Assembly (NCBI GenBank): GCA_020723545.1
Contig: DYIS01000179.1
Coordinates: 456-5,767 of the forward strand
Direction: 5' to 3'
Length of the DNA stretch: 5,312 nt
DNA from: Ktedonobacter racemifer
GTDB lineage: Bacteria > Chloroflexota > DTOL01 > JACQYG01
Below the pieces are notes generated by a model that ran no database searches, was not told the DNA's origin, and was given only the letters and a program-made list of their open reading frames with translations. Below are positions 1-5,147 of this stretch, in pieces. The translations under genes and the position numbers were made by a program. How positions within the stretch are numbered: the stretch's first letter is position 1; each line of letters starts with the position of its first letter.

Positions 1-60
1 GTGGAGGCCTGCTACCGGAGCGCCCGCAGCGGCCAGCGCGTGGCGCTACCTCTGGCCTGA
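1..60 (+). CDS. C-terminal tail of a probable Gfo/Idh/MocA-family oxidoreductase (partial)
   Basis: Reading frame 1 is open from the first base to a TGA at 58-60 and encodes VEACYRSARSGQRVALPLA. The pattern of an alpha helix, then Y-R-S-A-x-S-G, then R-V-x-L-P is the typical last turn of Gfo/Idh/MocA NAD(P)-dependent sugar or polyol dehydrogenases, where this segment closes the C-terminal alpha/beta domain. Only 19 residues are visible: the Rossmann domain and the catalytic lysine lie outside the window, so the substrate cannot be inferred. The next gene starts 9 bases after the stop, so the two are probably co-transcribed. The family call rests on tail resemblance alone; another protein with a similar tail is possible. 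Confidence 0.55.
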   Translation: MEACYRSARSGQRVALPLA

Positions 61-69
61 TGCCGGACC

Positions 70-681
70 ATGACTACTTTTCTGTTGATCCGACACGGCC
101 GCACCGGGTGGCTGGAAGAAGGACGGTTACAGGGGTGGGTCCGCGGCGTCAGCTTGAGCGAGAATGGGCGCTGGCAGGCAACACGGCTGGCGCAAAGGAT
201 AGCTGCACTACCCCTGGTGGCGATTTATTCCAGCCCCCTTGACCGGGCCGTGGAGACCGCCCAGATCATCGCCGATGGTCGGGGGATGCAGGTTACCGTT
301 GAGGACGCCCTGGGCGAGATTCGAGTAGGGGAGCTGGAAGGCCGCTACGTCAAGGACCTAGATGCCAGTGATCCCTTTTGGCGGGAGTACCGGGCCCATC
401 CTGCGGCGGTGAGATTCCCTGGCGGGGAAAGCCTCAGTCAGGTCCAGGAACGGGCGGTGAGCCTCACCGAGAGGCTTCGGGCAGAGATATCGTCGGGCGC
501 AGTGGCGTTGGTCTCTCACGCTGACGTTATCAGGACCATCGTGGCCCATTACATGGGCATCAACCTGGACCATATCCACCGCTTCCGGATCGACCAGGCC
601 TCGCTGAGCATCTTGAAGCTGGAACAAGAGAATGCGGCTCTATCAACCCTGAACTGCACTTGCCACCTGGAGGCCGAGTAG
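70..681 (+). CDS. Histidine phosphatase family protein (phosphoglycerate mutase-like)
   Basis: This 203-residue protein is a complete branch-2 type histidine phosphatase/cofactor-dependent phosphoglycerate mutase superfamily member. The N-terminal beta strand runs into R8-H9-G10-R-T-G-W, where H9 is the residue that becomes phosphorylated. R59 in SSPLDRAVETA and the second histidine H150 in LVSHADVIR complete the phosphate pocket. E83 in LGEIRVGELEG is the likely acid/base, and PGGES at 117-121 is another family hallmark. Length (about 200 residues) is normal. The family includes phosphoserine, alpha-ribazole phosphate, broad-specificity and sugar phosphatases; nothing here fixes the substrate, and cobalamin or phosphoserine genes are absent from the window. 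The protein is cytosolic, with no signal peptide or membrane segment. The ATG at 70 is chosen because it places the RHG motif at the usual residue 8-10. No clear Shine-Dalgarno sequence precedes it, so it probably relies on coupling to the gene ending at 60. Confidence 0.93.
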   Translation: MTTFLLIRHGRTGWLEEGRLQGWVRGVSLSENGRWQATRLAQRIAALPLVAIYSSPLDRAVETAQIIADGRGMQVTVEDALGEIRVGELEGRYVKDLDASDPFWREYRAHPAAVRFPGGESLSQVQERAVSLTERLRAEISSGAVALVSHADVIRTIVAHYMGINLDHIHRFRIDQASLSILKLEQENAALSTLNCTCHLEAE

Positions 682-707
682 CCGGTGGCCCGGTCCGGGC
701 CACCGGC
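681..707 (+). terminator. Perfect GC-rich hairpin at the end of the histidine phosphatase gene
   Basis: The 12-base arms CCGGTGGCCCGG (682-693) and CCGGGCCACCGG (695-706) are exact reverse complements around a single base, and G681/C707 extend the pairing. As RNA it would fold as a 12-bp stem with a 3-base loop. Position 681 is the last base of the TAG stop. There is no T-run after it (TGACGCAAGGGA follows), so it is not a canonical intrinsic terminator. It could be a U-less terminator, a 3'-end stabiliser against exonucleases, or a protein-binding palindrome. Confidence 0.5.
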
Positions 708-763
708 CTGACGCAAGGGATTATCTGCCATCGCCCAAGTAGTTGCTCTCCGGGAGACAAAAG

Positions 764-971
764 ATGTACCTGGTGGTAGAGCTTCTGGATCCAAAGAGCA
801 TCACGAGATCTACCTCGCAGCGAAGGCTTTGTGGCCTCCCAAGGCATCGATCCAGATAGACACTCCGAAGTGGTTGCCTTCTCTAATCGCTACTTGGCAA
901 AAACAACAAAGGGAGTAGACTCCAGGCCCAACCAAATGCTCATGAAAGCCCGGTGTTGGGCGTCTAGCTGA
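764..971 (+). pseudogene. Possible small gene broken by one frameshift (unrecognised)
   Basis: An ATG at 764 sits 7 bases after GGGAG (752-756), a fair ribosome binding site, and reads MYLVVELLDPKSIT before the frame degenerates and stops at 857-859. The +1 frame (codons beginning at 807) then reads plausibly as protein, beginning RDLPRSEGFVASQG and continuing through EVVAFSNRYLAKTTKG to a TGA at 969-971. Joining the two at about 803-807 by skipping one base gives a protein of about 68 residues. Its stop overlaps the next gene's ATG as TGATG, which would explain why that gene lacks its own ribosome binding site. I recognise no family. It may be a real one-base insertion, an assembly error or chance, because the third frame is also largely open here. 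Confidence 0.25.
894..921 (+). promoter_or_regulatory. Weak sigma70-like promoter candidate before the RNase H-like gene
   Basis: TTGGCA (894-899) and TAGACT (916-921) are separated by 16 bases and lie about 50 bases before the ATG at 971. Each hexamer deviates from consensus (TTGACA/TATAAT) and the spacer is one base short. The element could serve the nuclease gene independently of the upstream hairpin, but a match this weak is expected fairly often by chance. Confidence 0.2.
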
Positions 972-2233
972 TGGATATCTACGAGCGATTGCGGAGCCTG
1001 GGCGCGGAGGTGGGCAGCGGCAGGGTGATCAGGCTGGCCCCGAAGCCCAGAGCTGAACCTTCAGTTCCCATAGATCAGGTTATTAAGGGCACCTATGCGC
1101 GTTCGGCGTGGGGGGAATGCTTTGTCACCGAACGGTACTTGCCCTTGACCTACCGGCACGGCCGTGTTCTTCTGAATCCCGCCGGGACCTACTCCAGCGA
1201 GGCGGCGGCCCTCCTGGCCGGAGAGCCGTCCCTGAGCGATATCCCACTGGACCAGCTTGCCTTTCTGGACACCGAGACCACCGGGCTTTCTGGAGGCACC
1301 GGCACCTATGTCTTCCTGGTAGGCATTGGCTACCTGGAGGGGGCTGAATTTCGCCTTCAGCAGTTTTTTCTCCGGGACTACGACCAGGAAAAAGCCCTTC
1401 TGGCTACCATCAACGATCTGTTGGAGCGCTTTCGGGGCATCGTCACCTTTAACGGAAAGGGCTTCGACTGGCCACTTCTCACCACCCGTTTCGTCTATTC
1501 GCGCCTGCCGATGGGACTGGTGGACCCGCCGCACCTGGACCTCCTGTTCCCATCCCGTCGGCTCTGGCGAAGACGGCTGGGATCCTGTGCCCTGCCCAGT
1601 TTGGAGCGGCATATCCTTGGGGTGGAAAGAGAAGAGGACGTCCCCAGTTGGCTGATACCCAGCCTCTACTTCCAATACCTGCGCCTCGGCGATGCCAGTT
1701 GCCTGCGCCAGGTCTTCTACCACAATGTCCAGGACGTAGTTTCTCTTTTGGCCTTGATCATCCAGCTTTGCGCTATCCTCACCAATCCTTTCGAGGGCCT
1801 GGTTAACGAGCCGGAGGATTTTCTCAGCCTGGGCATGCTTTTCGAAAAGACTGGCCGGACACTAGACAGCCAGAGGGCCTACGAGATGGCCGCCGACGCC
1901 ACTGCTCCCCCGGAGGTCCGGGAAAAAGCTCAGCGGCGCTTAGGCTTTCTGTTGAAACGCACCGGACATCTGGAAAAGGCAGCGAAGATCTGGGTAGATT
2001 TGATCACCACCAAACCCGGAGCGGCGCTCTATCCTTATGTGGAGCTCGCCAAATACTACGAACATCATCAGCATGACTACCTGGCTGCCGAGGCTTGCGT
2101 GAGTCGAGCCCTGGCCGTCCTGGATTGGCGCCGAGCCGTGAGCGAAACAGATCAGGATGGGGCTGAAGCACGGGAACTAGAACGTCGTCGGCAGCGACTC
2201 CGAAGGAAACTACAGTCAGCCATGTCCAGATGA
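971..2233 (+). CDS. YprB-type RNase H-like (DEDD) nuclease domain fused to a TPR-like region
   Basis: This 420-residue cytosolic protein has a ribonuclease H-like exonuclease domain of the YprB kind (RNase_H_2 family) at roughly residues 95-270. Motif I is FLDTETTGL with D100 and E102, motif II is NGKGFDWPLL with N161 and D166, and motif III is HNVQDVVSL with H251 and D255. HLDLL (D190), the CALPSLERHILGV stretch and the D-V-P-S-W-L-I-P-S-L-Y-F element are also typical. Four acidic residues that could hold two metal ions are therefore intact. Spacing in motif III is H-x3-D, unlike classical DEDDh (H-x4-D). Residues 283-385 form about three helix pairs resembling tetratricopeptide repeats (FLSLGMLFEKTG, RLGFLLKRTGHLEKAAKIW, LAKYYEHHQHDYLAAE), suggesting a protein partner. 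The last 20 residues are very basic and may bind nucleic acid. Substrate and polarity are unknown for the family. No Shine-Dalgarno is seen; TGATG overlap with a possible upstream frame suggests coupling. Confidence 0.85.
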   Translation: MDIYERLRSLGAEVGSGRVIRLAPKPRAEPSVPIDQVIKGTYARSAWGECFVTERYLPLTYRHGRVLLNPAGTYSSEAAALLAGEPSLSDIPLDQLAFLDTETTGLSGGTGTYVFLVGIGYLEGAEFRLQQFFLRDYDQEKALLATINDLLERFRGIVTFNGKGFDWPLLTTRFVYSRLPMGLVDPPHLDLLFPSRRLWRRRLGSCALPSLERHILGVEREEDVPSWLIPSLYFQYLRLGDASCLRQVFYHNVQDVVSLLALIIQLCAILTNPFEGLVNEPEDFLSLGMLFEKTGRTLDSQRAYEMAADATAPPEVREKAQRRLGFLLKRTGHLEKAAKIWVDLITTKPGAALYPYVELAKYYEHHQHDYLAAEACVSRALAVLDWRRAVSETDQDGAEARELERRRQRLRRKLQSAMSR

Positions 2234-2359
2234 ACAAAGAGATGCTCTTATCCGGAACTGTCTTGAGGCACCATGGCCCAGAGACTATAGTGGAAATACG
2301 CCGCATTGCCACCACGTGTCTTGCCAAGAGCCGGGAACTTTGTGAAATATTGCACCATC
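2234..2359. other. Gap between the nuclease gene and the thiolase promoter, no confident gene
   Basis: This is the first part of a 388-base gene-free stretch. There is no strong terminator after the nuclease gene, only a 5-bp AAGAG/CTCTT hairpin (2237-2249) without a T-tract. A 57-codon frame begins with an ATG at 2230 that overlaps the nuclease stop as ATGA and runs to a TAG at 2401-2403. It has no ribosome binding site and uses many ATA, TTA, AGG and TGT codons unlike its neighbours, so I do not call it a gene. Confidence 0.5.
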
Positions 2360-2389
2360 TTGACTTTTCTTGTTCCCAAACGCTAAAAT
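2360..2389 (+). promoter_or_regulatory. Sigma70-type promoter for the acyl-CoA operon leader
   Basis: TTGACT (2360-2365) and TAAAAT (2384-2389) each match the consensus at five of six positions and are 18 bases apart. Transcription would start near 2396. The surrounding sequence is locally AT-rich in an otherwise GC-rich window. No better promoter lies between here and the thiolase start, so this is the best candidate for driving the thiolase, dehydrogenase and hydratase genes. The untranslated leader would be about 229 bases long. Confidence 0.6.
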
Positions 2390-2398
2390 TGATATTAG
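2383..2398. promoter_or_regulatory. Imperfect palindrome over the -10 element, possible operator
   Basis: CTAAAATTGATATTAG equals its own reverse complement at 12 of 16 positions, with perfect outer CTAA/TTAG arms. It covers the -10 hexamer and the predicted start site, where a TetR- or GntR-type repressor of fatty acid genes would block transcription. No regulator gene is in the window. A palindrome of this quality in AT-rich DNA may be accidental. Confidence 0.25.
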
Positions 2399-2577
2399 GT
2401 TAGCCATTTTCACGGCAGGCAGGCCGATCACATATCCCGTTCTAGCCCCGCCTAAGGAGCTCTGGATAGTGACATTTGCTACCGCGTCCTGCTACCTCAC
2501 GGCCACGATTGCGTACCATCGTGCAGGCGAGGGGTTCCTGGTGACCACATCTGCCAGTCCCCCTCGTTTTGCTTTTT
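2396..2577 (+). ncRNA. Candidate structured leader RNA or terminated small RNA (attenuator)
   Basis: The segment from the predicted start site to the terminator T-tract (about 180 bases) would be transcribed ahead of the thiolase. It contains a tandem AGGC repeat (2417-2424), a CCCCGCCT segment (2446-2453), two TGCTACC repeats (2477-2483 and 2490-2496), and a 6-bp CACGAT/ATCGTG hairpin with an 8-base loop (2504-2523). The intrinsic terminator closes it. CCCCGCCT can pair with AGGC and GGGG at 2525-2534 across a 2-base bulge, which would consume the terminator's 5' arm. This fits an antiterminator/terminator switch. UGCUACCGCG (2477-2486) resembles the T-box core UGGNACCGCG at all but one position, but the rest of a T-box is not seen. 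No known riboswitch was recognised, so ligand and function are unknown. Confidence 0.35.
2528..2577 (+). terminator. Intrinsic terminator just upstream of the thiolase gene
   Basis: CGAGGGG (2528-2534) pairs exactly with CCCCTCG (2560-2566), and an inner CTGG/CCAG stem (2538-2541 with 2554-2557) shortens the 25-base interior. TTTTGCTTTTT follows at once (2567-2577). This is a canonical Rho-independent layout on the + strand. It lies between the promoter at 2360-2389 and the thiolase start, with no room for another clear promoter after it. It could instead end transcription from the nuclease gene about 300 bases upstream. Confidence 0.65.
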
Positions 2578-2624
2578 AACCCCCGAATGCGAGCCACGTT
2601 TTCAATTTCACAAGGAGGTGTTTG

Positions 2625-3824
2625 GTGAAAGAAGTTGTCCTGGTAGGCGGCGTACGCACGCCCATTGGCGCCCACGGTGGAGCGCTGAAGGATATTACCG
2701 CCCATGAGCTGGCCAAGATCGTGATGCGGGAAGTGCTCAAACGCACCCAGGTTGACCCCGCCGGCCTGGAGGAGGTGATCTTTGGCTGCTGCATGCAGAC
2801 CAGCGACGCCCCCAACATGGCCCGGGTGGCGTCGTTGAACGCCGGCATCCCCAAGGAGGTCACCGGCTTCACCGTGCAGCGCAATTGCGCCTCGGGCCTG
2901 CAAGCCATCACCAGCGCCTATGAAGGCATCCAGGTGAACCATGGTGATTCCTACCTGGTGGGCGGCGCGGAGAGCATGAGCTCCGCCCCGTACGTGGTGC
3001 GGGGAGCTCGCTGGGGCTTGAAGCTGCGGCACACCCAGTTCATCGACGTGCTGTGGGAGGGCCTCACCGACCCGGTGGTGAACCAGATCATGGGCCGTAC
3101 CGCGGAAAACCTGGCCGATATGTACAATATCAGCCGCGAGGAGCAGGACCAGTTCGCAGTGGAGAGCCACAAGAAGGCCTTCATGGCCACCCGCACTGGC
3201 AAGTTTAAGGACGAGATCGTCCCGGTGATGGTTGCCAAGAAGGTAGCGGGCAAAGAGGTGGCCTCTGAGCCCATCACCCAGGACGAGTGCATTAATCCCG
3301 CCATCTCCGTGCAAAAGCTGGCGCTTTACCCCACGGTCTTCAAGGAAAACGGCACCGTTACCCCCGGCAACACCTGCCCCATCAGCGACGGCGCGGCGGC
3401 CTTGCTGGTCATGGCCGCGGACCGCGCCAAGTCCCTGGGGCTGGAGACCATGGGCTACATCCGGGCCTACGCCTACGGGGGGGTAGGGCCGGAGGTCATG
3501 GGCATCGGTCCCACCGTGGCTGTGCCCAAGGCCCTCAAGCGGGCCGGGCTCAAGCTCACCGACATTGACCTCATCGAGCTCAACGAGGCCTTCGCTGCTC
3601 AGTGCCTGGCCGTAGGCAAAGTCCTCAAGGACGACGGCTGGGACTGGAACAAGGTGAACGTCAACGGCGGCGCCATAGCTCTGGGGCATCCCGTGGGGTG
3701 CTCGGGGGCGCGCATCGTGGTGACGTTGCTCAACGAAATGAAGAAGCGGGACTTGCACCTTGGCCTGGCCACCATGTGCGTGGGCGGCGGCCAGGGAGGG
3801 GCGATTGTGGTAGAGAGGAAATAA
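2625..3824 (+). CDS. Thiolase (acetyl-CoA C-acyltransferase/acetyltransferase)
   Basis: This 399-residue enzyme cleaves 3-ketoacyl-CoA with CoA to acetyl-CoA plus a shortened acyl-CoA, or condenses two acyl-CoAs in reverse. The nucleophile C88 lies in QRNCASGLQAI. N320-E-A-F323, H355 in GHPVGCSG and C385 in CVGGGQGG complete the active site, so all catalytic residues are present. Length is normal. GTG at 2625 is preferred because AAGGAGG (2612-2618) lies 6 bases ahead; the in-frame TTG at 2622 would be only 3 bases away. The resulting start, MKEVVLVGGVRTPIG, matches the family. Two places differ from textbook thiolases: FGCCMQTSDAPNMAR replaces the usual G-Q-N-P-A-R region, and NTCPISDGAA replaces N-A-S-G-x-x-D-G-A. 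Chain-length preference cannot be told. It is cytosolic. It sits 18 bases before a 3-hydroxyacyl-CoA dehydrogenase and is first in the operon. Confidence 0.95.
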   Translation: MKEVVLVGGVRTPIGAHGGALKDITAHELAKIVMREVLKRTQVDPAGLEEVIFGCCMQTSDAPNMARVASLNAGIPKEVTGFTVQRNCASGLQAITSAYEGIQVNHGDSYLVGGAESMSSAPYVVRGARWGLKLRHTQFIDVLWEGLTDPVVNQIMGRTAENLADMYNISREEQDQFAVESHKKAFMATRTGKFKDEIVPVMVAKKVAGKEVASEPITQDECINPAISVQKLALYPTVFKENGTVTPGNTCPISDGAAALLVMAADRAKSLGLETMGYIRAYAYGGVGPEVMGIGPTVAVPKALKRAGLKLTDIDLIELNEAFAAQCLAVGKVLKDDGWDWNKVNVNGGAIALGHPVGCSGARIVVTLLNEMKKRDLHLGLATMCVGGGQGGAIVVERK

Positions 3825-3842
3825 GAACAAGGAGGTTGAGCC

Positions 3843-5069
3843 ATGTACATCTTCAAGGCAGGCGTGGTCGGTGCCGGAGCCATGGGCGCAGGCATCGCCC
3901 AGGTCGTCACCTTCTCCGGCTTGCCGGTGGTGATCAAGGATGTCAATCAGGAATTGGTGGACAAGGGCGTCGAGAAGATCAGGGCCATTTATCAGGGGCG
4001 GGTAGACAAGGGCAAGATGAGCGCCGCTGACATGCAGTCCAAGATGGACCTGATCACAGCCACCACGAGCTATGCCGATTTCAGCGATGTGGACATCGTC
4101 ATCGAGGCGGTGCCCGAGAAGATGGGCATCAAGGTACAGGTCTTCGCTGAGCTGGACAAGGTCTGCCCGGAGGGCACTATCTTCGCCTCCAACACCTCGG
4201 CTCTTTCCATCTCCGAGATGGGCGCGGCCACCAAGCGGCCCCACAAGATGATCGGCATGCACTTCTTCAACCCCGCCCACGTGATGAAGCTAGTGGAGGT
4301 GATCCCCGGCCTGGATACCAACCAGGAGACCATCGACGACGTGGTTATGTTCACCGAGTCGCTCCGGAAGATCCCGGTGGTGGTCCAGGAGTGTCCGGGC
4401 TTCTTGGTGAACCGGCTCCTGATGCCCTACCTGAACGAGGCCGTCCTATGCCTGCAAGAGGGCACGGCTACGGCGGAGGAGATCGACACGGCCATGGTGG
4501 GGTTCGGCTGGCCGATGGGCCCCTTCACCCTGATGGATATGCTGGGCATTGACATCTGCTACGACGTGGGCGAATACCTGTGCGCCGAATACGGCGACCG
4601 CGTGACCCCCGCGGCCCTGTTCCACAAGCTGGTGGCAGCCGGGCGGTTAGGCGAGAAGGCCGGGGCCGGCTTCTACGGCTACGGTGACCAGACGGATGAG
4701 CCGGTAAAGCAGATGATCAAAGAGGTTCAGGCGGAAGGCAAGGCTGCCAGAGGAACAACCTTCAGCGTGGACCGGCTGATGATGCCTCTGATCAACGAGG
4801 CGGTGCTGGCCTTACAGGAGAACATCGCCAGAGTTGGCGACATCAACATGGCCATGATCGCCGGCACCGGCATGAGGAAGGGTGACACGGCCATGGGCCC
4901 GCTGCAATTGGCCGACGAGATGGGGCTGGACACCGTCGTGCAAAAACTCGAGGAGTTCCAGAAGCAGTACGGCGAGCGCTTCCGGCCGGCTCGGTTGCTG
5001 CGCACCAAGGTCCGGGCCGGACACCTGGGCAAGAAGGTCGGAAAAGGGTTCAGCGAGCATACGACCTAA
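3843..5069 (+). CDS. 3-hydroxyacyl-CoA dehydrogenase with duplicated C-terminal domain
   Basis: This 408-residue NAD-dependent enzyme oxidises L-3-hydroxyacyl-CoA to 3-ketoacyl-CoA. The N-terminal Rossmann domain (about 4-183) carries GAGAMGAGIA (G10-x-G12-x-x-G15) and D33 for the NAD ribose. S119 in SNTS, H140 in GMHFFNP, E152 and N190 in GFLVNRLL have exactly the spacing of the catalytic set in the human short-chain enzyme. A first C-terminal domain spans about 185-280 (GFGWPMGPFTLMDMLGID, then EKAGAGFYGY). A second copy spans about 306-405 (RLMMPLINEAVLALQEN, MGPLQLADEMGLD, GHLGKKVGKGF). In the second copy the catalytic Asn position is D310, so it is probably structural, as in the paired domains of FadB-type proteins, but there is no hydratase domain here. 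Typical single-domain enzymes are about 280-310 residues. AAGGAGG (3829-3835) lies 7 bases before the ATG. It follows the thiolase by 18 bases, so they are co-transcribed. Confidence 0.95.
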   Translation: MYIFKAGVVGAGAMGAGIAQVVTFSGLPVVIKDVNQELVDKGVEKIRAIYQGRVDKGKMSAADMQSKMDLITATTSYADFSDVDIVIEAVPEKMGIKVQVFAELDKVCPEGTIFASNTSALSISEMGAATKRPHKMIGMHFFNPAHVMKLVEVIPGLDTNQETIDDVVMFTESLRKIPVVVQECPGFLVNRLLMPYLNEAVLCLQEGTATAEEIDTAMVGFGWPMGPFTLMDMLGIDICYDVGEYLCAEYGDRVTPAALFHKLVAAGRLGEKAGAGFYGYGDQTDEPVKQMIKEVQAEGKAARGTTFSVDRLMMPLINEAVLALQENIARVGDINMAMIAGTGMRKGDTAMGPLQLADEMGLDTVVQKLEEFQKQYGERFRPARLLRTKVRAGHLGKKVGKGFSEHTT

Positions 5070-5147
5070 CATGATTTCGCAATTCGAAATTGGAATTCGC
5101 CAATATGATCGGCCGTTCAAGCACTAAACTCAAGCAAGGAGACGAAA
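5070..5147. other. AT-rich spacer with AATTCG repeats between dehydrogenase and hydratase
   Basis: The 78-base gap is much richer in A and T than the flanking genes. It holds two AATTCG copies (5081-5086 and 5094-5099), a 6-bp ATTTCG/CGAAAT hairpin (5074-5090), and palindromes TTCGAA (5083-5088) and GAATTC (5093-5098). TTCGCAAT (5076-5083) is echoed by TTCGCCAAT (5096-5104). No promoter or terminator is clear. It may be a degenerate interspersed repeat. Confidence 0.35.

Noticed and set aside
60..242. 60-codon + strand frame beginning at 60
   Set aside because: Out-of-frame overlap with the histidine phosphatase, which carries all family motifs; Pro/Arg/Gly-rich translation without features.
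1061..1723. 220-codon - strand frame inside the nuclease gene
   Set aside because: Antisense shadow of a gene with clear DEDD motifs; Gly/Gln/Val-rich translation with no domain or ribosome binding site.
2477..2577. T-box riboswitch
   Set aside because: Only the UGCUACCGCG segment resembles the core, with a mismatch in the tRNA-pairing part. No Stem I or specifier loop was recognised, the terminator lies further downstream than usual, and thiolase operons are not expected T-box targets. Kept only as a checkable observation.
2370..2579. 69-codon + strand frame in the gap before the thiolase
   Set aside because: No ribosome binding site, codon choice unlike neighbours, and it runs through the promoter and the intrinsic terminator, which explain the sequence better.
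2622..2624. TTG at 2622 as the thiolase start
   Set aside because: Only 3 bases from AAGGAGG; GTG at 2625 has the better 6-base spacing and gives the usual thiolase N-terminus.
2442..4280. Very long open frame on the - strand (612 codons) across the leader, thiolase and dehydrogenase
   Set aside because: It is rich in His, Gly, Ala, Leu and Val with no recognisable domain, and runs antisense to two genes with intact catalytic motifs and strong ribosome binding sites. High GC at third positions removes stops from the opposite strand.
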